From the NCBI GenBank assembly GCA_964475595.1, contig CAYYXG010000002.1, positions 1-64,000 of the forward strand: a stretch of DNA of 64,000 bases, in the 5' to 3' direction. Of the stretch, positions 23,625 through 32,367 are shown piece by piece; within the stretch, counting starts at the first letter, position 1, and each line of letters starts with the position of its first letter. Under the pieces are notes generated by a model. It ran no database searches. It was not told the origin of the DNA and was given only the letters and a program-made list of their open reading frames with translations. Source of the stretch: RGEC01 sp964475595 (GTDB taxonomy: Bacteria > Bacteroidota > Bacteroidia > NS11-12g > UBA955). The translations under genes were made by a program, and so were the position numbers.

Positions 23625-24638
23625 ATGCAACAGCGTCAATGGCTTTCTTCTCTGCGAGATTTTATGGCCAAACATGAGTCTGATGCTTCCTGGAAAGCGA
23701 TCAAAAAGGAAGCAGAAATCAAGAATCCCTGGTTTACTCAAAAGAATATTTCTTTGAGTATAGATGCATGGATAACCGCACTGGACAATGATGCTGAGCA
23801 GTGGCTAAGTCAATACGCTATGCCATCAGAAACGAGCTCACAAACCCTTGGAATCATCATGGCAGGAAATATCCCTCTTGTGGGATTACACGATTTGCTA
23901 TGTGGGATTATATGCGGATACCATGTTCGAGTTAAGGCCAGTTCAGATGATGAAGTACTGATGAAATTTCTGGTGGAATCATGGATGGCGGCGAATCCTG
24001 AACTCACACACAGAATTACTTTTTCAGATAACTTCAAGGGGCTGGATGCCGCCATTGCAACGGGAAGTAATAACAGTGGACGCTATTTTGAATATTACTT
24101 CAGGCACATTCCGCATTTATTGCGGGGCCACCGAAATAGTGTAGCGGTAATTTCTCCGGATGCTTCGGAGGAAGAGCTTAGGGCACTGGGGAAGGATGTT
24201 TTTACCTATTTTGGACTGGGCTGCCGGAACGTCACACACCTGCTGCTTCCGGAGGGTTTTGATTTGGTCCGGTTGTTTCATGCATGGGAACCGTTTTCAG
24301 ACCTAATTCATCACCATAAATACGCCAATAATTATCATTACCACAGGGCCGTATTGCTCATGAATTTGGATAAACATTTAGACAATGGTTTTGTAATTCT
24401 CAAGGAAACGCAAGATGTATATGCACCGGTGGGTATGTTGGGTTATCATTTTTATCAAACACAATCTGATGTAGACCGATATTTACATGAATACAATACA
24501 AAAATTCAAGCAGTGGTAGGTATGCAAGCTCCTATACAGCTGGGTTTGGCGCAATCGCCACGTTTATGGGACTATGCTGATAATACGGATACGGTAAAAT
24601 GGCTGCTCAAGCATTACCAGGCTGAGGCCAGTAACTGA
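23625..24638 (+). CDS. LuxC-type acyl-CoA reductase
   Basis: A 337-residue protein of the LuxC/acyl-CoA reductase family, which reduces a fatty acyl group to the aldehyde using NADPH. Family-like segments are GIIMAGNIPLVGLHDLLCG, HRNSVAVISPDASEEELRAL and GLGCRNVTHLLLP, the last with the likely catalytic Cys. No luxD, luxE or luciferase gene is nearby, so this is not a lux operon. In Bacteroidota stand-alone members are common and poorly understood. A -7 box TAACTTTG (23613-23620) ends four bases before the ATG. The last 25 bases overlap the convergent arginase gene. Confidence 0.82.
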   Translation: MQQRQWLSSLRDFMAKHESDASWKAIKKEAEIKNPWFTQKNISLSIDAWITALDNDAEQWLSQYAMPSETSSQTLGIIMAGNIPLVGLHDLLCGIICGYHVRVKASSDDEVLMKFLVESWMAANPELTHRITFSDNFKGLDAAIATGSNNSGRYFEYYFRHIPHLLRGHRNSVAVISPDASEEELRALGKDVFTYFGLGCRNVTHLLLPEGFDLVRLFHAWEPFSDLIHHHKYANNYHYHRAVLLMNLDKHLDNGFVILKETQDVYAPVGMLGYHFYQTQSDVDRYLHEYNTKIQAVVGMQAPIQLGLAQSPRLWDYADNTDTVKWLLKHYQAEASN

Positions 24639-25558
24639 GCAATGGTGCGGGGCATAGATTGATCTGTATCCAGTAGCGGATTGATTTCCGTAATTTCAAA
24701 TACGGTGGTTTTCGGATGGTTTATGAGATATTGAAAAACCAGTTCAGCATCCTCATAATTAAGACCATCGGGTGAAGGCGTACCGGTACCCGTCGAAATG
24801 GCAGGATCGAGTGAATCAACATCAAAACTGGTGTATAAAAGGTCGCAGTGATCCAAAATAGAAAGGGTTTCATTAAGGATATTTTGCATGCCTTTAATTC
24901 GGATATCATCGGGTGTGAAAATTTTAATTTTAAGATGTTGAGCCAGTGCCCATTCTTCTTCTTCGTAATCCCGTGTGCCAATAAAGATGATGTTTTCAGG
25001 TTGGATTTTCGGATGTATTTCCAGTCTTCCGGATTTTTTAATTTTATTCCATAGTGAGGTAGTTTCCGGATTAAGCTCATTTTTTCGATTGGCCGGGTGG
25101 TTGTCTGATATCAGGGCATTGACCGCCATGCCATGCATATTCCCGGAAGGGGTTGTATACGGAGAATGTAAATCCAAATGCGCATCTACCCAGATTACGC
25201 CGATTTTTTTATCCGGAAATGAATCTGCAATGCCGGTAACGGTTCCAATGGCATTGCTATGGTCTCCGCTAAATACAAGGGGGAACGTTTTTTCGTGCAA
25301 TGCCTTTTCTACTGAGGCAGCAACTTCGTTGATGGATTGCTGTATGGAATGAATGTGGTGAGCAAAGGGAGTCCCGTTCTTCGATACCGGCTTTTGTTCC
25401 ATTAACTGAGCCAAAGTCTCTTTTTGGGCTGAATGCAAAACATTTGGCTTTATGCTGGATATCTCAGAAAAAAGGGCAGATGGGCCTAGATGGGCACCTT
25501 TTGTGCCTGCACCCAGCTCGTAGGCGGCTTCAATAATTTTTATTGTTTTAACCATCAT
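24614..25558 (-). CDS. Arginase/ureohydrolase family protein
   Basis: A 314-residue manganese ureohydrolase. Metal-binding motifs are complete: SGDHSNAIG (His), WVDAHLDLHSP (Asp-x-His-x-Asp) and SFDVDSLDPAISTGTGTPSPDGL (24770-24850, Asp pair). The N-terminal GAGTKGAHLGPSAL is arginase-like, so arginine to ornithine plus urea is the best guess; formimidoylglutamase or agmatinase cannot be excluded. It begins with two consecutive ATGs (25558, 25555). A -7 box TATTTTTG (complement of 25579-25586) is 20 bases upstream. It overlaps luxC tail to tail. Confidence 0.85.
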   Translation of the reverse strand: MMVKTIKIIEAAYELGAGTKGAHLGPSALFSEISSIKPNVLHSAQKETLAQLMEQKPVSKNGTPFAHHIHSIQQSINEVAASVEKALHEKTFPLVFSGDHSNAIGTVTGIADSFPDKKIGVIWVDAHLDLHSPYTTPSGNMHGMAVNALISDNHPANRKNELNPETTSLWNKIKKSGRLEIHPKIQPENIIFIGTRDYEEEEWALAQHLKIKIFTPDDIRIKGMQNILNETLSILDHCDLLYTSFDVDSLDPAISTGTGTPSPDGLNYEDAELVFQYLINHPKTTVFEITEINPLLDTDQSMPRTIAQLLASAW

Positions 25559-25613
25559 TATGCTGTTACCGCTTTACACAAAAATAAAGGATTGGTATTA
25601 GAATACCTTGTTT

Positions 25614-27320
25614 TTAGGGGATGATTTTTCCCCATATAATGTAAGGTCCCGGTTCTGATATCTTTTTAAACCGGCGGGTGAAGGTAGAATCCGTATGGTA
25701 ATCGCAGCGGGTGATAATGGTAACAGGATTTGACAACGAATTTTTTAAAATCCAGTGTTTACGGGCTGTGTAGTTGGGTGCAGGTTCCTGTGGATAGTCT
25801 TGTTTTGCAGTTTCAGACCATGGTCCTTTAAATTGTGATGGCTGAGTATTCCCGTAAAATAAAATGGCAAACGTTTTATAGTGCCATGATTCTACCAGAT
25901 TTTCAGACTGCTGAGATGCTGATTTTATTGCTGAAATAATAGGCCCTTGCAGTTGCTTCTCAGCTTTTGGTAAAATAATGATATACAGGTACTGCGAAAA
26001 TAACAACATGGCTAGAAACAATGCTGTGGCATGTTTTAGGGTGCCCAAAGCATATTGTATGCACCAAATGATCAAAAATATTAAAAATAATAGGGCCGGA
26101 ATACCTTCCCATCCGCTCCAGATATTGCCTGTTAATAATAATTTCATCGCGAAAATGTCTTTCTCGAGCAGCGGAGCCAGGATATCCCTGTTTTCGACGG
26201 TTAATAGGTATGGGGCAATACTGAAAAATGCTGCCACTGGAAGTATGCTAATCAGGATGGGTACAGCAAGCCATCGGGAAGCCGTAAATCTTTTGGTATA
26301 GCCAGAATAAACGGTGTATCCTGCCATGAAGGCAAGTGGTATCCAGCACAAACTGCTGTAGTGGATAATCTTGGTTGTGACGATGGAAAAAATGATGAGT
26401 ACGGTCCAGAATAAACTTCTCATGTAGCTGAAAAGTATGGCACTGTTACCGGTGGTGGTAGTTGGGTTTTTGAATAAAAAAGGGAATGCAAAAACAGAGG
26501 CCGGGGCACTCAGAAAAAACAGAACCAGAAAATGATAATACCAGGGCTGGTTGTGCCAAGCGATCTGTCCCTGCAATAGCACCAATTGATAGCGCAAAAA
26601 CTCAGAAAGGAACCATGTGCCATGTTTGTATGTTTCGATGCCCAGCCAAAGCCCCAGCGTAGCGCTGATGGTTATCAATACCAATCCAAGGTTTAACCAG
26701 CCGGGCCAGGCGTTTTTACCAGCAGAAAATAACCTTGTAATACCCACCACGCCAACTATAAGCAGGGCTACGGGCCCTTTAGTAAGTACGGCAAGTCCTG
26801 CAAAAATTCCAAACAACAGGTAATGAATGCGGGCGTTGTTTTGACTACTAATTTCCAGTTCAGCCAAAAACCACTGATAAACTGAAAGAAAAATAAACAG
26901 GTTGAAAATAGGGTCTATGATGCCTGTTTTAAAATATAAGGCAGGGGCGAGACTTCCGGCATAGGCCAACACAAAAAACAACCCGAAAAAATGGCCGGTA
27001 TGCTTTCTGCCAATGTGATAAAATATATTGAGCGATACGATGCCTGCAATGGCATTAGGCAGTCGCGCCGCAAATTCATTGATGCCGAAAAGTTTCATGC
27101 AAATTGCCTGCAACCATATGAATAGGGGGGGCTTTTCCCAAAAAGGTTCGAATGCTATTTGCACTCTTCCCCAGTCATTGGTGAGCAGCATTTCGCGAGC
27201 AGCCTCTGCAAAATTGATTTCATCCCAGTCAAACAAATGAAAACTACCCAAAAATGGGATGTACATGAGGGCAGCCCCCAATGTTATGAATGCATGTATG
27301 GCAGTTTTACGGCTTACCAT
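25614..27320 (-). CDS. ArnT/PMT-type membrane glycosyltransferase
   Basis: A 568-residue polytopic membrane enzyme of the GT-C class (ArnT-like/PMT_2). The N-terminus has the catalytic-loop pattern HLFDWDEINFAEAAREML, with the expected acidic residues after the first helix, and about ten further helices follow. Relatives move a sugar from a polyprenyl-phosphate donor to lipid A or protein. It overlaps the PAP2 phosphatase stop by seven bases; a lipid-phosphate phosphatase next to a polyprenyl-phosphate-using transferase is a sensible pair. Confidence 0.88.
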   Translation of the reverse strand: MVSRKTAIHAFITLGAALMYIPFLGSFHLFDWDEINFAEAAREMLLTNDWGRVQIAFEPFWEKPPLFIWLQAICMKLFGINEFAARLPNAIAGIVSLNIFYHIGRKHTGHFFGLFFVLAYAGSLAPALYFKTGIIDPIFNLFIFLSVYQWFLAELEISSQNNARIHYLLFGIFAGLAVLTKGPVALLIVGVVGITRLFSAGKNAWPGWLNLGLVLITISATLGLWLGIETYKHGTWFLSEFLRYQLVLLQGQIAWHNQPWYYHFLVLFFLSAPASVFAFPFLFKNPTTTTGNSAILFSYMRSLFWTVLIIFSIVTTKIIHYSSLCWIPLAFMAGYTVYSGYTKRFTASRWLAVPILISILPVAAFFSIAPYLLTVENRDILAPLLEKDIFAMKLLLTGNIWSGWEGIPALLFLIFLIIWCIQYALGTLKHATALFLAMLLFSQYLYIIILPKAEKQLQGPIISAIKSASQQSENLVESWHYKTFAILFYGNTQPSQFKGPWSETAKQDYPQEPAPNYTARKHWILKNSLSNPVTIITRCDYHTDSTFTRRFKKISEPGPYIIWGKIIP

Positions 27321-27913
27321 GTTGAATGTTTAATAAATCGAATGTTAGATTTTCCTACCATAAAAATGAGCCAGATCAACAATGCTATGCAAATGCCTGC
27401 AGCCACATCATGCAGGTAGTGCTGGCCCAGGTATAGCCGCGAAAAACCAACCAACGCTGCCAATATTGCATAAAGAATTTCTAAAGATCGGAATCGTGAA
27501 ATTACAGCAAAAAAACCCAAGGCAGTGAAAGCGCCGGCAGTATGGCCGCTCGGGAATGATCTCCACGCTGCAATAGCGTTGTTTGGAGCCTGAAATAATA
27601 CGTTGCCTAGCTCTTGTATTGGCCGGGGCTCATTGAGGCCAAATTTAAGCCCCTGAACGATGAGCAGTTCCAGTAAAAAACACATGCCAAACCACAGTCC
27701 TAGTCTGGAATTTTTATAGAGTGCTATCGCAATTGAAAGGGCAATGAGAGGCCATTCCCCAAAATGGGTGTAGTAAACAAAGAAAAAATCCAGGTTGGGG
27801 TTGTGTAGTAGGTTTGCCCATAATGTGGGCGCCGGGGGAGCTACAAAAAGTAACGTTATAAAACTCATGAAAAGCAATCCAATGCTGGCACCGAAATAAA
27901 ATTTACCTCTCAT
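27314..27913 (-). CDS. PAP2-family lipid phosphatase
   Basis: A 199-residue integral membrane phosphatase with all three PAP2 signatures: KFGLNEPRP, PSGHTAGAF and SRLYLGQHYLHD. Likely substrates are undecaprenyl pyrophosphate, phosphatidate or lipid A phosphates. I chose the ATG at 27913 (MRGKFYFGASIG). The longer frame adds a polar 59-residue tail that overlaps the divergent gene at 28013. A -7 box TATCTTTG (complement of 27925-27932) lies 11 bases upstream. Confidence 0.9.
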   Translation of the reverse strand: MRGKFYFGASIGLLFMSFITLLFVAPPAPTLWANLLHNPNLDFFFVYYTHFGEWPLIALSIAIALYKNSRLGLWFGMCFLLELLIVQGLKFGLNEPRPIQELGNVLFQAPNNAIAAWRSFPSGHTAGAFTALGFFAVISRFRSLEILYAILAALVGFSRLYLGQHYLHDVAAGICIALLIWLIFMVGKSNIRFIKHSTW

Positions 27914-28012
27914 GGGTTGTGATGCAAAGATAATAATGTAAAGATTCTTATCATTTTCATTTTGAAATATGGTGCAAAATGATTTTTTTGCAGACTTGTT
28001 ATTCAAATCACC

Positions 28013-28414
28013 ATGACTGCCACACCCAACGACCGTCTGAAGCTTGAGCTGGAATATCCGCTCAGATCTTCCACACACATATTGTTTCAATACATATCAA
28101 GTCCTTCAGGTCTTCAGAGTTGGTTTGCCGACCATGTTGATATTATTGCTTCCGGACGCTACAGGTTCAGGTGGGAGGATGATACGGAGGTGAATGCCCT
28201 GTTGGTGAAAAATGTAACCAACAAGTATGTGCGGTTTACACTCGATAATGCACAGGCAAATGATGAATACCTGGAATTTAGAATTGTTCAGGACGATATA
28301 ACCGGAGATGTGGAACTGGTGATAACGGAGTTTATCAATGAAGGGGAAGCGGATATGGCTGCATCAATATGGGACTCAGCTGTAGACAGTTTGAGGCGTG
28401 TAATCGGTGCCTGA
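28013..28414 (+). CDS. START-like (SRPBCC) domain protein
   Basis: A 133-residue soluble protein of the START-like/AHSA1 superfamily in its Bacteroidota form. Typical segments are LRSSTHILFQYISSPSGLQS (helix-grip opening), WFADHVDI and RFRWEDD. The fold holds small hydrophobic ligands, but no ligand or partner is known here. It is divergent from the PAP2 gene and ends four bases before the convergent M20 amidohydrolase. Confidence 0.8.
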   Translation: MTATPNDRLKLELEYPLRSSTHILFQYISSPSGLQSWFADHVDIIASGRYRFRWEDDTEVNALLVKNVTNKYVRFTLDNAQANDEYLEFRIVQDDITGDVELVITEFINEGEADMAASIWDSAVDSLRRVIGA

Positions 28415-28418
28415 CGCG

Positions 28419-29639
28419 CTACTTTTTCAGTTCTTGTAACGCAAGCCAGGCAAGCAGCCCTGCCCCGTCTTCCAGTGCATCTTCATCCGCATCAAATGCG
28501 GGATGGTGCACACTATTCACTATTCCTTTCTCTTCGTTGCGCACGCCCAAGCGATAGAAGCAGCTAGGTACTTCCTGAGAATAATAGGCAAAATCTTCAG
28601 CAGCCATCCATATATCAAGGTTTTCTACATGGTCCGTGCCCAAATAATCGCATGCAGCACTTTTGCAGCGGTGGGTTAATTCCTCGTTGTTGTGCAAAAA
28701 AGGATATCCTCTGCGAATTTCAATATCGATGGTGCCGCCCATGCTTTGTGCGATGCCTGTGGCCACCTGTGTTATTTTTTCATGTGCAGCCGTTCTCCAT
28801 GTTTCATTGAGGGTTCGGAATGTACCTTCCAATTTCACCTCCGGTGGAATGACGTTGGTGGCTCCGTTGGCAATAACTTTTCCAAAGGAAAGCACAGAAG
28901 GTACCGCCGGATTGGCATAGCGGGAGACGATTTGCTGTAATCCTGTTATGATGTGGGCCGAAATTAGCACCGGATCAATGTTGAAATGAGGCATAGCCCC
29001 ATGTCCACCTTTCCCATGAACTGTAATGTAAATTTCATCGGTGCTGGCCATGTACAATCCGGGCCTAAAGCCCGTCTTACCGGTTTGAATCTGGGGCATC
29101 ACGTGCTGACCAATCATGACATCGGGTCTGGGATTTTCCAAAACACCGTCTGCAATCATCAGACTGGCGCCACCGGGCAGTTTTTCTTCGCCTGGTTGAA
29201 AAACCAATTTCACGGTGCCTGAAAATTCGTCTTTTAACTCTGTTAATATGGTGGCGGCTCCCAGTAAGGAAGTGGTATGCACATCGTGGCCACAAGCGTG
29301 CATCACGCCTTCAGTGTTGCTTCTGTAGGGCCTTCCGTCATTTACTTCCGTAATCGGCAAAGCATCCATGTCGGCCCTCAATCCTACAACCCGGTTGCCA
29401 TTCTTGCCGGTTCCCTGTATCAGCGCTACCACACCGGTATTGGCCAATCTTTGGGTATTGAGACCCAGTTTGTTCTGTAGGTAGTTTTCCACCCAGGCCG
29501 CTGTTTTAAATTCATGAAAAGACAATTCCGGATTCATGTGTAAATGTCTCCTCATCTCTGTTAGCATGGGTTTTAGCTGCTTTGCCTTGGATTTGATGAC
29601 AGAAATCACCGTTTCTGAACCGCCTTCATTATGTAGCAT
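28419..29639 (-). CDS. M20 amidohydrolase (N-acyl-amino acid/hippurate hydrolase type)
   Basis: A 406-residue M20D peptidase. It shows MRRHLHMNPELSFHEF, the metal motif MHACGHDVHTTSLLGAA, PGEEKLPGGASLMI with the catalytic Glu, and GQHVMPQIQTG. Such enzymes hydrolyse N-acyl amino acids, hippurate or indole-amino acid conjugates in the cytoplasm. It is unrelated in detail to the M20 dipeptidase at 20304-21674. Its start is 46 bases from the divergent lipoprotein start. Confidence 0.9.
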   Translation of the reverse strand: MLHNEGGSETVISVIKSKAKQLKPMLTEMRRHLHMNPELSFHEFKTAAWVENYLQNKLGLNTQRLANTGVVALIQGTGKNGNRVVGLRADMDALPITEVNDGRPYRSNTEGVMHACGHDVHTTSLLGAATILTELKDEFSGTVKLVFQPGEEKLPGGASLMIADGVLENPRPDVMIGQHVMPQIQTGKTGFRPGLYMASTDEIYITVHGKGGHGAMPHFNIDPVLISAHIITGLQQIVSRYANPAVPSVLSFGKVIANGATNVIPPEVKLEGTFRTLNETWRTAAHEKITQVATGIAQSMGGTIDIEIRRGYPFLHNNEELTHRCKSAACDYLGTDHVENLDIWMAAEDFAYYSQEVPSCFYRLGVRNEEKGIVNSVHHPAFDADEDALEDGAGLLAWLALQELKK

Positions 29640-29685
29640 TTTTGCGATATTATTTTTTTTGTGTTACTTTGCAAATGTAAACACC

Positions 29686-30273
29686 TTGAGACAAGTATTG
29701 TATATCGCTTTAATGTTGGCATCAATTTTTATGTCAGTTTCAGGTTGTCGTAAGTTGGCTTCCAAGGAATTGTATGCGTTGGATGACAATTTTAAAAGCA
29801 TTTTTAGTTTTCCGGAAGGTAGCAGCTGGGTGTATTACCTTTCAACCGATACGCAGCAGAAAGAAACGGTAATTCTCAAAAACCGATTGCAGGGAAAAAT
29901 GCGTTTTGATAATCTGGAACAGGAGTTTATTTCTTACGAGCTGCATTCAAGTATAGATAGTCAGCAATTGATAAGGTGCATGGCCACCGGTGAGAATACT
30001 GCCAGATGGGCCTTGTTATACAAAGATACTTTTTACCGTCAGGTGGCAGAAATGTATTACAGTGCATCGCGTTTTAGCGGGGTAATGGGTAACGGCGACA
30101 CCGTAAATTATTTGCCTACCCTGAGCGTGGGAGATGTGATGTATTACAATGTGATTGAACTTAGATCGGCACGCCGTAAAAAATATAGCAGGTTATATTT
30201 TAGTGGCAATACAGGAATTGTGAGAAAAGATTGTGTCGATGGCCGCACATATTTATTGAAATCTTTCCGTTAA
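29686..30273 (+). CDS. Hypothetical lipoprotein
   Basis: A 195-residue lipoprotein of unknown function. I place the start at TTG 29686, which gives a compact signal peptide LRQVLYIALMLASIFMSVSG followed by the lipobox Cys (SVSGC). The longer frame from 29536 lies inside the opposite-strand amidohydrolase and has no sensible N-terminus. The mature part is rich in Tyr and Ser with beta-strand character (GSSWVYYLSTD, ARRKKYSRLYFSGN). It is followed by dnaG 17 bases later. Confidence 0.65.
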   Translation: MRQVLYIALMLASIFMSVSGCRKLASKELYALDDNFKSIFSFPEGSSWVYYLSTDTQQKETVILKNRLQGKMRFDNLEQEFISYELHSSIDSQQLIRCMATGENTARWALLYKDTFYRQVAEMYYSASRFSGVMGNGDTVNYLPTLSVGDVMYYNVIELRSARRKKYSRLYFSGNTGIVRKDCVDGRTYLLKSFR

Positions 30274-30286
30274 TGATGTAATTTCG
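30256..30286 (+). promoter_or_regulatory. Possible dnaG promoter
   Basis: TTG (30256-30258), 20 bases, then TAATTTCG (30279-30286). This is one mismatch from TAnnTTTG. It ends four bases before the dnaG ATG, and its -33 element is inside the last codons of the upstream lipoprotein gene. Confidence 0.4.
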
Positions 30287-30290
30287 GGGC

Positions 30291-32201
30291 ATGATCAGTC
30301 CCGCTTCCATAGAGCAGCTGCTCAATGCAGTTGTCATTGAGGATGTGGTTGGAGACTACGTAAATCTGAAGCGTTCAGGTTCTCGATTCAAAGGCGTATG
30401 TCCTTTTCATGACGAAAAAACCCCCAGCTTTGTTGTATCCCCCGGTTTAGGTATTTACAAGTGTTTTGGTTGTCAGAAGGGGGGCAATGCCATTCAGTTT
30501 CTGATGGAAATTGATAACCTGTCGTACCCCGAAGCAGCCAGATCATTGGCCAAGCGGTATGGGGTAGATTTGGTAGAAACCGGTACAAGAGATGACGATG
30601 AGTATAAAGAAAAGCAGAAAGTAAGGGAGAGTCTGCAGGCCGCATTGGATTATGCCGCCGGATTTTTTGAAAGTCAGCTACACGATGACGAGGAAGGGAA
30701 AACCAAGGCCATGCCTTATTTCAAGGAGCGTGGTTATACGTATGACACCATCCGAAAATGGCGACTGGGCTACAGTCCGGAGGCATGGGAGGCATTTACC
30801 CAGAAGGCCGTAAAAGAAGGATATAAGGCAGAAAATCTGGAACTGGCCGGATTGATAAAGAAAAGAGAAAATGGCTCGCATTACGATTTATACCGAAACA
30901 GGGTGATTTTCCCGCTCATTGGAGTAAGTGGAAAGATTCTGGGCTTTGCCGGACGTAAAATGAGCAGTACAGATCCGGCGCCTAAGTATGTGAATTCGCC
31001 CGAAACGGAACTATATAAGAAAAGCGATTTTCTGTTCGGAATCTTTCAGGCAAAAAATGCCATTAAAAAGCAGGATAAGGTGTATTTGACCGAAGGATAT
31101 ACCGATGTGATTACCCTGCACCAGGCAGGAATAGAAAATGCGGTGGCCAGCAGCGGAACTGCACTTACCCCCAATCAGATAAAGCTGATTAGAAGGTTCA
31201 CGCCCAATGTGACAGTGGTGTATGATGGAGATGCCGCAGGTATCAAAGCGTCGCTGCGGGGGATTGATTTGCTGTTATCGGATGATCTGAATGTGCGGGT
31301 GGTTTCCTTGCCGGAAGGGGAGGACCCCGATTCTTACTGTGCCAAACTGGGCGGTGAGGGATTTGCTGATTATCTGGCCAAAGAAGAGCAGAATTTTATC
31401 ATCTTCAAAGCAAGACTGTTGTTGGATGAATGTGGTTCAGACCCCATAAAAAAATCTGAAGCCATTCGAGATATACTCCAAAGTGTTGCCTGCATGAATG
31501 ATGCACTCAAACGCAATGCCATGAACCATGAACTGGCCAGGGTTTGCGAAACAGACGAAGCCCTGCTGGCAGCAGAGCTTGGCAAGCTGCTTAGGAATAA
31601 AAATCTCAAGCATGAACAGGATTTTATTCAAGAGGTAAAGCAGGTAACCGCCGCATCGGGGGTTGATATGCCCAAAGAGGCATTAACCGACATTCATCAG
31701 GAGCGGGCACTTTTTAAAATATTACTGTTGCATGGTGAGGAACCATGGGATGAAAACACCCTGTTAAGCGATTTTGTAATCAAAGAGCTCAGGGAAGACG
31801 AGCAGTTGATGTTTAACGATGATTTGTGTGCGCTTATCACCTCAGAAATTAAGTCGGAAAAATGGGATGTATGGCCGGGAAAAAACTATTTTATTCAGCA
31901 TACCAACATGGAAATTGCCTCCTGGGCAGCAGGTGTGCTTTCTTCCGGTTATGAATTAAGCGCGGCGTATGCCGATAATTTTATCCATGTTAAAAAAGAA
32001 GAAGATAATTACCGAAACGAATTAACAGCGGTGTTTTTATACCTGAGAAAAAAGAAACTGGACAATCTGATTAAACATTATACCCAATCATTGCAGGAAC
32101 CGGACGCTGATGTGTCTGAAATTCTGGAAATGCTAAATTATCTCAATGAGCTCAGAGCCCGCGTTGCTAAAAAGATTGGCGGGGTTGTGTTTAGTATTTG
32201 A
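30291..32201 (+). CDS. dnaG: DNA primase
   Basis: A 636-residue replicative primase. The N-terminal CHC2 zinc ribbon is intact (C37, H40, C58, C61 in CPFH ... YKCFGCQKGG). The catalytic TOPRIM domain shows YLTEGYTDVITLHQAG and VVYDGDAAGIKA. The C-terminal third is the helicase-interacting region and is less conserved. Length is normal for the phylum. It may be driven by its own promoter just upstream or read from the lipoprotein gene. Confidence 0.96.
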   Translation: MISPASIEQLLNAVVIEDVVGDYVNLKRSGSRFKGVCPFHDEKTPSFVVSPGLGIYKCFGCQKGGNAIQFLMEIDNLSYPEAARSLAKRYGVDLVETGTRDDDEYKEKQKVRESLQAALDYAAGFFESQLHDDEEGKTKAMPYFKERGYTYDTIRKWRLGYSPEAWEAFTQKAVKEGYKAENLELAGLIKKRENGSHYDLYRNRVIFPLIGVSGKILGFAGRKMSSTDPAPKYVNSPETELYKKSDFLFGIFQAKNAIKKQDKVYLTEGYTDVITLHQAGIENAVASSGTALTPNQIKLIRRFTPNVTVVYDGDAAGIKASLRGIDLLLSDDLNVRVVSLPEGEDPDSYCAKLGGEGFADYLAKEEQNFIIFKARLLLDECGSDPIKKSEAIRDILQSVACMNDALKRNAMNHELARVCETDEALLAAELGKLLRNKNLKHEQDFIQEVKQVTAASGVDMPKEALTDIHQERALFKILLLHGEEPWDENTLLSDFVIKELREDEQLMFNDDLCALITSEIKSEKWDVWPGKNYFIQHTNMEIASWAAGVLSSGYELSAAYADNFIHVKKEEDNYRNELTAVFLYLRKKKLDNLIKHYTQSLQEPDADVSEILEMLNYLNELRARVAKKIGGVVFSI

Positions 32202-32296
32202 GGGTTTTTAATTATCCACATTCATTTTTTTGCCAATCCTCAAAACCTCCGTCCCGCTTATGCTTCAGTGTTTTGGGTGTTGTGGATAGTGGTTTT

Positions 32297-32321
32297 TAAT
32301 TAATTGATATTCAATTAATTA
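32297..32321. repeat. Perfect 11-bp inverted repeat (possible operator)
   Basis: TAATTAATTGA (32297-32307), centre TAT, TCAATTAATTA (32311-32321). It is fully AT apart from one G/C pair in each arm, so as an RNA hairpin it would be weak; as DNA it looks like a dimeric regulator site. It lies in the 166-base dnaG to glucosaminidase gap, 47 bases before the ATG at 32368. Confidence 0.6.
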
Positions 32322-32367
32322 CATCTAAAAAAGGAGTTTGGTATGAAAGTTGTGGCAATGGATGTAC

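Noticed and set aside
23625..24638. A bioluminescence (lux) locus
   Set aside because: Only a LuxC-type reductase is present; no luxA, B, D or E is near, and stand-alone members are common in this phylum.
25594..25607. GGTATT-AG-AATACC palindrome upstream of arginase
   Set aside because: Only 6-bp arms, and it lies between a stop and a start where a weak terminator is equally likely; too little to call an operator.
32211..32287. Inverted TATCCAC/GTGGATA pair after dnaG
   Set aside because: Arms of 7 bases about 65 bases apart; easily chance. The nearby perfect 11-bp repeat is the better signal.
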